Virus record (IMG/VR): IMGVR_UViG_3300034198_018992
Location: 43,637 to 107,636 of that record
Source: a virus
DNA: 64,000 nucleotides
Direction: 5' to 3' (one strand)
In this document: positions 6,839-13,672 of the stretch, piece after piece
Layout of the letters: the number at the start of each line of letters is the position of its first letter
How positions within the stretch are numbered: position 1 is the first letter of the stretch
Translations under genes and position numbers: made by a program
The notes under the pieces: model-generated
Seen by the model: only the letters and a program-made list of their open reading frames with translations
The model's database searches: none
What the model was told of the DNA's origin: nothing

Positions 6839-7333
6839 ATGAAACAAAAAGTCCTTGACTGTAAACTACAAAACCCAACTTGGGGTTACAGAAAAATCGC
6901 TAAACATCTATCGGTTTCTATTGCTTGTGTTCGATATTATCTTAGCCCAACTGCTAGAGATTACGCGTTAAGGAAAGCCAAAGAGTACGATTCTAAAGCC
7001 CATCCTTTAAGACGGAAGCTGCAAAGATTTTATGGTAAATTTTTCAGTATGGGCGGAAAATTGAAAGGGCAGGCGGAACCTGCAATCTCCTTCAAGGATG
7101 CGTTAGCGTTTATTGGCGAAAATCCGACCTGCTACCTAACAGGCGAAAAGATTGACTTATTAAAAGCGGATAGCTACTCACTAGACCATAAAGTACCAAG
7201 AAGTAAAGGCGGCGCTTGTGACTTGTCTAATATGGGTTTGACTACCAAAAACGCAAACGTTGCTAAAAATGATTTGGCGTTAGACGACTTCTTAAAATTG
7301 TGCCGTAGTGTTGTGTCTATTCATGGTAATTAG
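6839..7333 (+). CDS. HNH endonuclease (homing type), paralogue of the 5444 gene
   Basis: A 164-aa protein on the strand opposite the tRNAs. It has the same layout as the gene at 5444: N-terminal MKQKVLDCK plus helix-turn-helix (PTWGYRKIAKHLS), then CYLTGEKIDLL, SLDHKVPRSKGGACDLSN and NVAKND. The HNH residues are visible, so it is probably active. It likely nicks tRNA-linked or intergenic DNA to spread copies of itself. Unlike its relative it ends in its own stop (SIHGN) before any tRNA. Confidence 0.87.
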   Translation: MKQKVLDCKLQNPTWGYRKIAKHLSVSIACVRYYLSPTARDYALRKAKEYDSKAHPLRRKLQRFYGKFFSMGGKLKGQAEPAISFKDALAFIGENPTCYLTGEKIDLLKADSYSLDHKVPRSKGGACDLSNMGLTTKNANVAKNDLALDDFLKLCRSVVSIHGN

Positions 7334-7356
7334 ACGCGCTATCAACACCGTAATTA

Positions 7357-7548
7357 CTAAAATCCTGCCAGCGCAAAACCCGCCTCTTTGTGGGGCTGAA
7401 CTTTTTGTCCCGCTCTGAGCTGTCTGAAAACGTAGTCCAAGTAACCCTCCGAAACTTTAATGTAAGTCTCGTTATTGTAGTCACAACACAATGAGCGCCG
7501 CAGCAGAGATATAGCGTTTCTAATTGAGGACTCTTCTTCGGCTGTCAT
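7357..7548 (-). CDS. hypothetical protein, 63 aa
   Basis: A short helical protein beginning MTAEEESSIRNAISLLRR with no recognised domain. Its start codon shares a base with the stop of the upstream 7548-7949 gene, so the two are likely translated together. Confidence 0.55.
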   Translation of the reverse strand: MTAEEESSIRNAISLLRRSLCCDYNNETYIKVSEGYLDYVFRQLRAGQKVQPHKEAGFALAGF

Positions 7549-7949
7549 TACCAGTTAATATCTATGGTATAGTCTCCCGCCTCAATTTTGCCGCGTTTGT
7601 GCAAATCATTAGCAACAACCTGAAACGCTGGATAGAAATTGCGCGACCACCACAAATCAATGGCCCAGTCCTCTTTTCGGCAAGAGCCGTCTTCGGCATT
7701 GAGTTCCTGCTTCGGGTCTCTCGCTAACCACTTATCGAATTTGACGCACATCTTTTCGTCGTTGACGACTTCCGGTATCTCGTCGTGCGCGTAGTCATCT
7801 TCGTCAGTTTCCTCTGGAACTGTGAAGCGAAAAAAGCCTCGGTCGTGACAGCCTCTCTGTTGTTGAAGCGTGTAAGGCTTGCCGTAAGTCTCTTTGACCA
7901 GCTTGTCCCAATCGTTGCAGTCGATTACTTTTTCGGTTCTGATTTTCAT
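7548..7949 (-). CDS. hypothetical acidic protein, 133 aa
   Basis: I start at the ATG at 7949 (MKIRTEK), because the longer frame begins inside tRNA-Arg(UCU). The protein is acidic (a DEDDYAHDEIPE stretch) with a Trp-rich C-terminal part (WAIDLWWSRNFYPAFQVV). No known family was recognised. It is followed directly by the 63-aa gene. Confidence 0.62.
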   Translation of the reverse strand: MKIRTEKVIDCNDWDKLVKETYGKPYTLQQQRGCHDRGFFRFTVPEETDEDDYAHDEIPEVVNDEKMCVKFDKWLARDPKQELNAEDGSCRKEDWAIDLWWSRNFYPAFQVVANDLHKRGKIEAGDYTIDINW

Positions 7950-7956
7950 TTTAGAG

Positions 7957-8027
7957 TGGTGTCCCCGCACGGTATCGCGCCGCGTTTCTCAGAGTTAGAA
8001 GCTCCAGAAGTATCTATTACCGAGGAC
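7957..8027 (-). tRNA. tRNA-Arg(UCU)
   Basis: Acceptor GTCCTCG/CGGGGAC, anticodon stem GGAG/CTCT with loop CTTCTAA, T-loop CGCGATA, CCA encoded. The D-arm is short (AATAGAT core). Confidence 0.82.
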
Positions 8028-8060
8028 GTGAATTAAGAATATGGCTTTTTTGACCCAAAG

Positions 8061-8615
8061 TCAACAACTCTCTTCGTTCAGCGAGCGTAAAAATGCGCTT
8101 TTCGTCTCCACTTGCCGTTCTGTTGGCGGGGTGGCCAGTTGCGATTTTAACGCTCGCTCTCTTTCGCTCAAAAAGGGGGAACTTTGCAGGGGTTTAATTA
8201 CGAAATCTCGTCCTACGATACGACGAAAACGCGAAATGCTTCCAGACTTAATCATCTGGAGGGCTAGACTCTCAAAAGCCTTCGCGAGGACGTTGACACG
8301 ATGGCTGTATGTGTCGATAAGAGTGACTGCGGCTAATTGCTGAGAGTCTGAGTCTAACGCTCTAAACTCTCTTCTGAAGAGTTTTTCGTATTGTGGTCGT
8401 GTTGATAGTTGCTTTGCGAGAGACTCTTCGTATTCTAAATCGAAAGCCGAAGGTTTTTCATACTCGCCTGAGCGACCTGAATAATGATGGTGGCACATCC
8501 GACAGATGTAATAATCATTTGAGGCGTCCCGCTCGTGCGTCGAGTCTCTCACGATTTGTTCTGTATCAGTCTGGCAGTTAAAACAATACCGTCTATCTAA
8601 CTTAAAGTTGCTCAT
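8061..8615 (-). CDS. zinc-ribbon protein, 184 aa
   Basis: The N-terminal 45 residues carry two CxxC knuckles (YCFNCQTDTEQ and YYICRMCHHHY), which should bind one zinc. The remaining 140 residues are helical and charged without a recognised domain. It could be a nucleic-acid-binding protein. It sits between tRNA-Arg and tRNA-His and is transcribed in the same direction. Confidence 0.65.
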   Translation of the reverse strand: MSNFKLDRRYCFNCQTDTEQIVRDSTHERDASNDYYICRMCHHHYSGRSGEYEKPSAFDLEYEESLAKQLSTRPQYEKLFRREFRALDSDSQQLAAVTLIDTYSHRVNVLAKAFESLALQMIKSGSISRFRRIVGRDFVIKPLQSSPFLSERERALKSQLATPPTERQVETKSAFLRSLNEESC

Positions 8616-8619
8616 AAAG

Positions 8620-8694
8620 TGGTCAGGTGCATACGAGTTCCACGTATCCGGCGATTTTCACAGAATCGAATGCTGAGTGCTACATCATCACCTG
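8620..8694 (-). tRNA. tRNA-His(GUG) copy 1
   Basis: Anticodon stem CGATT/AATCG with loop CTGTGAA. The T-loop TGGAACT has G56 and the D-loop AGCACTCA has C19, a flipped Levitt pair. A73 faces U-1 instead of the usual C73/G-1. Confidence 0.83.
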
Positions 8695-8759
8695 ATTCGA
8701 TAATCATACCCACTTTTCAAGCGGCGGCAAGATTAAACTCCAATTTGAGAAAGAAAAGA

Positions 8760-8834
8760 TGGGGTCACGTATGGGTTTCGCTCCCATTCTGGAATTTTCA
8801 CAAAATTCAGTGCGGCTATCACACTCACGTAACC
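8760..8834 (-). tRNA. tRNA-His(GUG) copy 2
   Basis: Anticodon stem GAATT/AATTC with loop TTGTGAA. C73 and G-1 (8834) give the normal histidine identity pair. T-loop AGCGAAA, D-loop GATAGCC. Confidence 0.87.
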
Positions 8835-8844
8835 ATCTAAAAAT

Positions 8845-8926
8845 TGGACGCCAAGGCGGGAGTTGCACTTGCACCCTTCCCAAGTCTCTCACAGCACAGG
8901 GAGATTTGCACCATACCTGCTTGGCT
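8845..8926 (-). tRNA. degenerate tRNA-like sequence
   Basis: Acceptor AGCCAAG/CTTGGCG and CCA are present. The T-arm contains a duplicated TGCAA unit, so its loop is about 13 nt, and no normal anticodon loop forms. Deleting one repeat would restore a GGG/CCC-closed T-arm. Probably a tRNA pseudogene. Confidence 0.4.
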
Positions 8927-8971
8927 GCGCCCTCGGTGAGACTTGGGTTTGGTTGCAATGGTCGTAGCGAT

Positions 8972-9046
8972 TGGTGTCCCACCCAAGATTTGCACTCGGA
9001 ATTATGCGGTCGAAACGCATTGTTATATCTGTTTCACTAATGGGAC
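8972..9046 (-). tRNA. tRNA-Arg(UCG)
   Basis: Acceptor GTCCCAT/GTGGGAC, anticodon stem ATGCG/CGCAT with loop TTTCGAC, T-loop TGCAAAT, D-loop core AACAGAT, CCA encoded. Confidence 0.86.
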
Positions 9047-9157
9047 AAAATGATGGTCTAGTTGGGACTTTTACCCCTGTGTTTCGCACGGCAAGCCGCA
9101 CCCTGATTTTCACAACACCCCTTTGACCATAGGTGCATCAGTTTTCTTTTTGCAAAA

Positions 9158-9232
9158 TGGAGCCACATTAGGGAGACGCACCCTACTATCTAGTTTACGA
9201 AACTAGCACATCGCTGACTATGTTTATGCGGC
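9158..9232 (-). tRNA. tRNA-Thr(CGU)
   Basis: Acceptor GCCGCAT/ATGTGGC, anticodon stem CTAGT/ACTAG with loop TTCGTAA, D-stem ACAT/ATGT with loop AGTCAGCG, T-loop TGCGTCT, U73. Confidence 0.87.
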
Positions 9233-9236
9233 AAAA

Positions 9237-9313
9237 TGGTCGAGAGGGGAGTTCCTATGCCTCACCTTCGCCCTCTTGTGAAGGGCTGTTTTTCTAGGAT
9301 AAACTACTACTCG
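9237..9313 (-). tRNA. degenerate tRNA-like sequence, possibly class II
   Basis: CCA and a partly paired acceptor (CGAGTAG/CCTCTCG) frame a strong GCCCT/AGGGC hairpin that may be a variable arm. No convincing T-arm or anticodon loop was found. Confidence 0.3.
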
Positions 9314-9379
9314 AAAAATTTTCTCCCTACTCCAAGACTTTGTGCCTTTGCAATTTCTCGGCGCTTGTTTCAAGAGAAC

Positions 9380-9454
9380 TGGTGCTGCCGGAAAGAGTTG
9401 CACTTTCATAAACCAGTTTAGGAGACTGGCGCATATCTATTCTGCCACGGCGGC
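9380..9454 (-). tRNA. tRNA-Arg(CCU)
   Basis: Anticodon stem CCAGT/ACTGG with loop CTCCTAA, T-stem GAAAG/CTTTC with loop TGCAACT, D-loop AATAGAT. One acceptor mismatch (3-70). Confidence 0.85.
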
Positions 9455-9508
9455 GTAAAGAACAGCCCTGAGATTACGCTTTTTTCAAGAGGCGTCAAGG
9501 CTCTAATT

Positions 9509-9582
9509 GGTCGGAAGTGCAAGTGCTGCCCTTGCGAATTTTGGGTGTAGGCCAAATATGATACTGTTTCATCAACCTCCGA
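9509..9582 (-). tRNA. tRNA-Val(UAC)
   Basis: Acceptor CGGAGGT/ACTTCCG, D-stem ATGA/TCAT with loop AACAGTA, anticodon stem TTTGG/CCAAA with loop CCTACAC (C33 in place of U33), T-loop GGCAGCA. Confidence 0.86.
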
Positions 9583-9588
9583 TTAAAT

Positions 9589-9664
9589 GGAGTTCACCCC
9601 CGAACTTGCATCGGGAACCTCTACCTTCGCAAAGTAGTGCTCTATCTATTGAGCTAGGCGAACA
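9589..9664 (-). tRNA. tRNA-Arg(GCG) copy 1
   Basis: A textbook cloverleaf and the best reference for the altered elbow: acceptor GTTCGCC/GGTGAAC, D-stem GCTC/GAGC with loop AATAGATA, anticodon loop TTGCGAA, 5-nt variable loop, T-stem CCCGA/TCGGG with loop TGCAAGT. Confidence 0.92.
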
Positions 9665-9734
9665 TAAGCAGTAAGGAGTTCTATTGCCGACGAACATCTC
9701 GTGACTCCATTAACGGGTTTTCTGCACTGCAAAA

Positions 9735-9923
9735 TCAGATACCTTGACTTGAACGATACTCGGCCCACATATCCTCCCAATACTTATCGTTTCCGATTTG
9801 GCAAGGCGGGCAGAGCGTCGCAAAGTTGCGCTCTTCGTCCGCGTATTGAGTCATTTGGTGGCGTCTGGTCGCTCCTCGCTTTTTACAGCACTGACAGCGC
9901 CTAAACCATTTCAGGATGTTCAT
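9735..9923 (-). CDS. small zinc-binding protein, 62 aa
   Basis: The frame is open to 9983, but that part lies inside tRNA-Ser(GCU), so I use the ATG at 9923 (MNILKWF). Two cysteine knuckles, CQCC and CPPC, flank a basic helix (RRHQMTQYADEERNFAT), as in HNH-like or treble-clef folds. There is no HNH catalytic histidine pair. Probably a small nucleic-acid-binding zinc protein. Confidence 0.6.
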   Translation of the reverse strand: MNILKWFRRCQCCKKRGATRRHQMTQYADEERNFATLCPPCQIGNDKYWEDMWAEYRSSQGI

Positions 9924-9930
9924 TATTATA

Positions 9931-10023
9931 TGGCGGCTAGCTAACGTCCCGCCCGCTACACCTTGTTTAAGGGTGCCTTTCAATTAGCAATTGAAGGTGG
10001 CCACTCGACCACTTAACTAGCCA
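9931..10023 (-). tRNA. tRNA-Ser(GCU)
   Basis: Class II. Acceptor GGCTAGT/GCTAGCC, anticodon stem TTCAA/TTGAA with loop TTGCTAA, variable hairpin CACCC/GGTG, T-loop GGCGGGA, G73. Confidence 0.86.
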
Positions 10024-10027
10024 TAAA

Positions 10028-10103
10028 TGGTGTTCCTACCAGAACTCGCATCTGGAACAGGGGCTTCGCAAGCCTCTATGATTTCTGATTTCACCATAGG
10101 AAC
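10028..10103 (-). tRNA. tRNA-Arg(GCG) copy 2
   Basis: Acceptor GTTCCTA/TAGGAAC, anticodon loop TTGCGAA with one stem mismatch, D-loop AATCAGAAA, T-stem CCAGA/TCTGG with loop TGCGAGT. Confidence 0.83.
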
Positions 10104-10108
10104 AAAAT

Positions 10109-10183
10109 TGGTAGCCTATCTCGGTAACGCTCCGAGGTTTACTGATTGAGAATCAGTCGTGCTTACTTTTACACTAATAGGCC
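10109..10183 (-). tRNA. tRNA-Glu(CUC)
   Basis: Acceptor GGCCTAT/ATAGGCT, anticodon stem ACTGA/TCAGT with loop TTCTCAA, T-stem CTCGG/CCGAG with loop AGCGTTA, D-loop AAAAGTAA. Confidence 0.88.
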
Positions 10184-10188
10184 ATGTA

Positions 10189-10276
10189 TGGTGGGCTAAT
10201 CCGGTATTGCGCCGAAATGTGCATTTAAGCAACCAAGGTTACAGCTTGGCCGACCTCTTTAGTCGTCTATTAACCC
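10189..10276 (-). tRNA. tRNA-Tyr(GUA) copy 1
   Basis: Class II as expected for bacterial Tyr. Anticodon stem CCAAG/CTTGG with loop CTGTAAC, acceptor GGGTTAA/TTAGCCC, T-loop CGCAATA. Confidence 0.86.
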
Positions 10277-10280
10277 AAAT

Positions 10281-10354
10281 TGGTGCTCGACCTCGGACTC
10301 AAACCGAGATACGACCTTTTAGAGAGGCTTGCTTTATCATTAAGCTAGCCGAGC
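10281..10354 (-). tRNA. amber suppressor tRNA (CUA anticodon)
   Basis: Acceptor GCTCGGC/GTCGAGC and D-stem GCTT/AAGC are complete. The anticodon loop CTCTAAA (U33, A37) gives CUA, which reads UAG. Unlike nearly all others it has G18 (loop AATGATA) with U55 (T-loop TTTGAGT) and a covaried A19-U56 pair. Discriminator A, short variable loop. Which amino acid it carries cannot be read from the sequence. Confidence 0.82.
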
Positions 10355-10407
10355 AGTTGAGGGCTTTTTACGGCCCTCGGGGAATTGTTTACTAAGTCTA
10401 ACGCATT

Positions 10408-10590
10408 TTAATCACCTCCTTCGATTGGGGAGATTGTGATTACTCCGTTCTCAAGCACTATAGAGACGTTTTTGAACTTTAGCGAGCCTTTTGTGTGCTC
10501 ATTTTCTGGCGTCTCTTTGGTGGAGAAAGGCGCGTTGCTGACTACGTGGGACACGTAGTATGACTGGCCTTTCGCTTTCACGACCCACAT
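10408..10590 (-). CDS. small conserved phage-type protein
   Basis: A 60-aa protein from the ATG at 10590 (MWVVKAKGQSYYV). An in-frame GTG at 10635 would add 15 residues. The pattern KAKGQSYYVSHV, then HTKGSLKFKN and ENGVITI, recurs in small phage proteins of unknown function as I recall them. It probably forms a compact beta fold. Confidence 0.6.
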   Translation of the reverse strand: MWVVKAKGQSYYVSHVVSNAPFSTKETPENEHTKGSLKFKNVSIVLENGVITISPIEGGD

Positions 10591-10673
10591 GGGGATGTTG
10601 GGATTCGCGAGGTGTCCTTTGTTGAAGTGGAACACTACTTCTTTGCAGTTTTGTTTTTGCTATGTATTCATAA

Positions 10674-10748
10674 TGGAGGTTTGTCCACGAATCCAACGTG
10701 GCATCTCCCGCTTTGCAGGCGGGCGGATTGACGGTTTCCCAACAAACC
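10674..10748 (-). tRNA. tRNA-Cys(GCA) copy 3
   Basis: Acceptor GGTTTGT/ACAAACC, anticodon stem CCCGC/GCGGG with loop CTGCAAA, U73. One of the few with U55 (T-loop TTGGATT) and a G18-type D-loop (AACCGTCAA). Confidence 0.86.
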
Positions 10749-10871
10749 AAAATTCTTTACGCAGACCAGTTAAGGCTGGCTCGAATATCGTCGTAAAACG
10801 ATATCGTTTCTATTCCGGCATCACCGTTAGGATATACCGCGTGTCAATGTTCCACGCCGCTGCATAAAAAA
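10749..10871. other. tRNA spacer without a recognised gene
   Basis: Contains a 7-bp hairpin (ATATCGT/ACGATAT near 10783-10803) but no acceptable cloverleaf or ORF. Possibly a decayed tRNA. Confidence 0.35.
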
Positions 10872-10940
10872 TGGAGCCCCATACGATATCGCAATCGTCA
10901 TGCCTCGTTACAAGGGAGGTCTAGGTGCTTACATGGGGCA
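10872..10940 (-). tRNA. tRNA-Thr(UGU)
   Basis: Acceptor GCCCCAT/ATGGGGC, anticodon loop CTTGTAA with stem CCTC/GAGG, T-stem ACGAT/ATCGT with a 6-nt loop TGCGAT, U73. The D-arm is poorly defined. Confidence 0.72.
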
Positions 10941-11149
10941 TTTCGGTCTAGTAACATCGTCGCGAACAATGCATTCAACTTGCTGGTGATTCCGCAGCAC
11001 TATTCCAACACTAGGCTTGAGATATTTGACGTATTCTCCCTATCTTTTTGTTGGTAATCAAACCTTTATAGCCTCCATCACGTCCTTAATTGTAACGTGA
11101 CTACGGCGTCTAGTTGGTTCGTCTCGGACTTATCCCTCCGAGGGGCAAA
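10941..11149. other. tRNA spacer without a recognised gene
   Basis: About 210 nt between tRNA-Thr and tRNA-Leu. I found no cloverleaf, no ORF and no strong promoter. Confidence 0.4.
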
Positions 11150-11225
11150 TGGTAGCCGCTGAGAGATTCGCACTCTCGCTTTACGGATTTTGAGTTCGTC
11201 GCCTCTGCTGTTGGGCTAAGCGGCC
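11150..11225 (-). tRNA. tRNA-Leu(CAA), short variable loop
   Basis: Acceptor GGCCGCT/AGCGGCT (G1-U72), D-arm GCC/GGC with loop containing AACAGCA, anticodon loop CTCAAAA, T-stem GAGAG/CTCTC with loop TGCGAAT, A73. The variable loop is about 6 nt. Confidence 0.83.
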
Positions 11226-11360
11226 ATTTTTACTTTGTTCGAGGAAACTCACATGATTTCCTTATGACCTAAGTGTATGCCGATTTGTGGCGGCGTCAAT
11301 AAATTTTCAGGACTATTCAAACGCGCCCCTTGGTGGGTAGGCTGTCCATTACGTCGAATC

Positions 11361-11434
11361 TGGTCGGCGCGGGGAGATTCGCACTCCCAATATCTCACTT
11401 CCAAGGCGAGAAGGTTACTTACACTCACGCACCG
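11361..11434 (-). tRNA. tRNA-Pro(UGG) copy 1
   Basis: Acceptor CGGTGCG/CGCGCCG, anticodon stem CTCGC/GTGAG with loop CTTGGAA, T-stem GGGAG/CTCCC with loop TGCGAAT, CCA encoded. Confidence 0.86.
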
Positions 11435-11642
11435 CACGGAAAGTATTTTGAAAGGATACTTACGAAGAGAACCTTATGAAATTAAACTCTCGGATTTCAC
11501 GGACGTTCCGGCCTACTTAACGCGTATGTTCAGCCGTCTATCGAGCTTACCCCGCTATCTATCATCGCGGCCAGATGCCGCATCTTTTGGTTAGACCAGC
11601 CGTGCTTTCGAGGGCGCGGCGATATTCTGTAGGTTATTTAAT
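11435..11642. other. tRNA spacer sharing a repeat with 13950
   Basis: No gene was recognised. It contains GGATTTCACGGACGTTCC near 11492, which recurs identically near 13949 just downstream of a decayed tRNA, so part of this spacer may be a tRNA remnant. Confidence 0.4.
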
Positions 11643-11716
11643 TGGTCGCCCCTGTCGGTAACGCTCCGACTTATGTGGGTTCAAAGTCCACGGCATTGCT
11701 TCTATGCTAAGGGGCA
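11643..11716 (-). tRNA. tRNA-Gln(UUG)
   Basis: Acceptor TGCCCCT/AGGGGCG with a weak U1-G72 pair (Gln-like), D-stem GCAT/ATGC with loop AGAAGCA, anticodon loop CTTTGAA, T-stem GTCGG/CCGAC with loop AGCGTTA. Confidence 0.87.
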
Positions 11717-11724
11717 ATATAAAA

Positions 11725-11809
11725 TGGTCGCTCCGACAAGATTTGCACTTGCACGCCTTTCGGCACAGGTATCTAAAGCCTGCATGTATTCTGATTTCAT
11801 CACAGAGCG
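11725..11809 (-). tRNA. tRNA-Leu(UAG), long variable arm
   Basis: Acceptor CGCTCTG/CGGAGCG, anticodon stem CAGG/CCTG with loop TTTAGAT, variable hairpin GCC/GGC, T-loop TGCAAAT, A73. The only Leu tRNA here with a normal class II arm. Confidence 0.8.
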
Positions 11810-11820
11810 AATTTGTTAAA

Positions 11821-11893
11821 TGGAGGACAACCACGGTAACGCTCCGTATTTATTCGGGTAAGGGCCGAACGCATTACTTTTATGCTAGTAGTC
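11821..11893 (-). tRNA. tRNA-Lys(CUU) copy 2
   Basis: D-stem GCAT/ATGC with loop AAAAGTA, anticodon stem TTCGG/CCGAA with loop CCCTTAC (C33), T-loop AGCGTTA. One acceptor mismatch; U73 is unusual for Lys. Confidence 0.78.
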
Positions 11894-11897
11894 CGAT

Positions 11898-12314
11898 TTA
11901 TACTATCAGGATGTATCCTCTATGAACTTTTCTGTGGCAATTAGCACACAGAATCAAACACTTGTCTATCTCTTCGCGAATCCTTTCGTCGGAAGCTTTA
12001 TTGACTATCATTTGTGATATGTCGTGTTCTTTATTGGAGGCGCTTACGTGATGAAACTCTAAACAGCTAGGATTTTCTTCGCCACAAACTATACAGCCAA
12101 CAGATTGTTTAAGCTCGTCAACCCAAACTCTTTTCCGTCCTTTTTGCAACTTAGTTTTATCGTTCCATGCTGAAACGTCATCCCTATAGACTTGTATCAT
12201 CGTTTTCGACATACACTCGTTGCAGCGACTCTGCAACCCGTCTTTAGCCGCTTTCTTCTTGGCGAACTTTTCGACTGGTTTCGGAAGCTTACACATATAA
12301 CAGATTTTAGTCAT
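11898..12314 (-). CDS. HNH endonuclease with zinc knuckles
   Basis: A 138-aa protein. The N-terminal CYMCKLPKPVEKF plus RCNECM forms a zinc ribbon. The C-terminal HNH has CIVCGEENPSCLEFHHV and ILCANCHRKVH, giving the double histidine and the two CxxC pairs of treble-clef HNH nucleases. It is probably a homing or tRNA-associated endonuclease. It lies in the direction of the tRNAs, immediately upstream of tRNA-Lys(CUU). Confidence 0.85.
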   Translation of the reverse strand: MTKICYMCKLPKPVEKFAKKKAAKDGLQSRCNECMSKTMIQVYRDDVSAWNDKTKLQKGRKRVWVDELKQSVGCIVCGEENPSCLEFHHVSASNKEHDISQMIVNKASDERIREEIDKCLILCANCHRKVHRGYILIV

Positions 12315-12362
12315 ACTGTATATTACACGTCTGGATTAAAAGTTTCCAGAAAAACTTTGAAG

Positions 12363-12436
12363 TGGAGAGTCGCCACGGTAATGCTCCGTGTTAGGTGGGG
12401 TAAAAATCCACGGCTTTACTTTTAAGCTAGCAACCC
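12363..12436 (-). tRNA. tRNA-Lys(UUU)
   Basis: Acceptor GGGTTGC/GCGACTC, D-stem GCTT/AAGC with loop AAAAGTA, anticodon loop TTTTTAC with stem GTGG/CCAC, T-stem CACGG/CCGTG with loop AGCATTA. Confidence 0.86.
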
Positions 12437-12445
12437 ATTTGAAAT

Positions 12446-12519
12446 TGGAGTCCCATGTCGGTGCCGCCCCGACATGTTCTGCTTGGAAGGCAGAGGCATT
12501 ACTGTTATGCTAATGAGAC
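12446..12519 (-). tRNA. tRNA-Gly(UCC) copy 1
   Basis: Acceptor GTCTCAT/ATGGGAC, D-stem GCAT/ATGC with loop AACAGTA, anticodon stem TCTGC/GCAGA with loop CTTCCAA, T-loop GGCGGCA, U73 as usual for Gly. Confidence 0.89.
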
Positions 12520-12524
12520 ATTTC

Positions 12525-12695
12525 TTAAATTCGATGATTAAAGTCTTTCGACTCAAGAGTCTTTAATTTTTCTTTTTCTTCGCTGGAGAGTTTACTTATC
12601 CATGCGCCTACTTTTGCGTATTTTGAATTTCTCGGACTCAAAACTTCGCTCATTGAGAGCGATAACAATTTTTCGACTAGGTGAGACTTTCTCAT
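12525..12695 (-). CDS. small helical protein, 56 aa
   Basis: An ATG at 12695 opens 56 codons ending TAA, exactly filling the gap between tRNA-Gly and tRNA-Phe. The product starts MRKSHLVEKLLSLSMSE and contains AKVGAWISKLSSEEKEKLKTLE, a charged two-helix pattern with good codon use. No family was recognised. Confidence 0.6.
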   Translation of the reverse strand: MRKSHLVEKLLSLSMSEVLSPRNSKYAKVGAWISKLSSEEKEKLKTLESKDFNHRI

Positions 12696-12702
12696 TTTAA
12701 GA

Positions 12703-12778
12703 TGGCCGCTGTTGTCGGTATCGCGCCGACCTCATCCCGTCTTCAGCGGGTCGCAATCTCTTGATTTGCTAAACAGCG
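12703..12778 (-). tRNA. tRNA-Phe(GAA)
   Basis: Acceptor CGCTGTT/AACAGCG, D-stem GCAA/TTGC, anticodon stem CCCG/CGGG with loop CTGAAGA, T-stem GTCGG/CCGAC with loop CGCGATA. Confidence 0.88.
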
Positions 12779-12812
12779 ATGTTTTAGACAGTAGCGCGTT
12801 TTACAGCGAACG

Positions 12813-13340
12813 TCAATGTTTTTTATCCTTTCGGGCTTTATTAAAAACCCTCTCTACTAAATCCTGAAATTCCTGATAAGAAAGCTCATGCTTCATTACG
12901 TTTACTTGGCGATGAACCCATTGAACGTTGTCCTCCGTGTATCCCTTGCTGGAGTCTATTCTATCTAGGGAGGCCGTTCTGAACAGTCCTCTTTTACCCC
13001 TGCCGAAATCTAATGGTAGGTCGCTAAGCGCGCATTTTCTTTCCTGTTTTAGGAAAAGCTGCCACAAAAATTTCGGAGAGACATCGAAAACTATGCGCCG
13101 CCGCTTGGCGGCGAATCTCATACCAGAGAATAACGAACCATATATCTCTCCTTCTCCTTTGATGTTTTTGCTTCTCCTTTGACATCCGCAACTTTTTGTT
13201 TTCCCTAGATATCGAGAGGGCTGAAGGCACAGCTTGCCGCAGCAGCACTCGCATTTCCAAATCTTGTGGCCTAGTTTATCTGTGTGAGAAAACTCTAAAA
13301 CTTTTAGAGAATTGTAGAGATGTCCTATCTGGATTGTCAT
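12813..13340 (-). CDS. HNH endonuclease with N-terminal zinc DNA-binding domain
   Basis: A 175-aa protein. Residues 1-60 carry WKCECCCG and KSCGCQR, the zinc-binding pattern that precedes many phage HNH homing nucleases. The catalytic part reads CALSDLPLDF, then ASLDRIDSSKGYTEDNVQWV and a final VNVMK helix, the arrangement of His-Asn-His enzymes using a DRIDs motif. It is probably a mobile endonuclease inserted among the tRNAs. Confidence 0.85.
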   Translation of the reverse strand: MTIQIGHLYNSLKVLEFSHTDKLGHKIWKCECCCGKLCLQPSRYLGKTKSCGCQRRSKNIKGEGEIYGSLFSGMRFAAKRRRIVFDVSPKFLWQLFLKQERKCALSDLPLDFGRGKRGLFRTASLDRIDSSKGYTEDNVQWVHRQVNVMKHELSYQEFQDLVERVFNKARKDKKH

Positions 13341-13384
13341 ACAATAGTTTACACAAGAAACCCGGATTTAGACAATTTAATTTT

Positions 13385-13459
13385 TGGCCCGCCCAACGAG
13401 TAACGCTCTCGTTCTAATACTGTGACAGAGTATCGTGCTATCTTTCACACTCTGAGCGG
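13385..13459 (-). tRNA. tRNA-Asp(GUC) copy 1
   Basis: Acceptor CCGCTCA/TGGGCGG, anticodon stem ATACT/AGTAT with loop CTGTCAC, T-stem ACGAG/CTCGT with loop AGCGTTA, D-loop GAAAGATA, G73. Confidence 0.87.
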
Positions 13460-13471
13460 AGTATTTGAAAT

Positions 13472-13546
13472 TGGTGCTGACGATAGGACTCGCACCTACA
13501 CTAATGAAGTTCTCGACCTCATGCCTCTGCATTGGGCTACGTCAGC
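13472..13546 (-). tRNA. tRNA-Leu(GAG), short variable loop
   Basis: Acceptor CGTCAGC/GCTGACG, D-arm GCC/GGC with loop CAATGCAGA (same as Leu(CAG)), anticodon loop TCGAGAA (C33), 5-nt variable loop, T-loop TGCGAGT, A73. Confidence 0.8.
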
Positions 13547-13597
13547 GAAACTAACCATCGGTTCATGCTCGCGCAGAGGAATAGCCGACGGACTGTA

Positions 13598-13672
13598 TGG
13601 TTGCAGGAGCCGTAAATTGCAACGGCGTCTTCAGCTTATGAGACTGATATGCTACTCTTACACTATCCCGCT
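13598..13672 (-). tRNA. tRNA-Met(CAU), initiator-like copy
   Basis: 5' AGCGGGA, identical to the copy at 6146, against TCCTGCA leaves A1xA72. Anticodon stem TCAGT/GCTGA with loop CTCATAA. The T-loop is 8 nt (TGCAATTT). Nucleotide 1 again overlaps the CCA of the next tRNA. Confidence 0.78.

Noticed and set aside
9050-9157. Possible tRNA with GGGG/CCC(A) T-arm and loop TAAAAGT
   Set aside because: No matching acceptor ends or anticodon arm; left as spacer.
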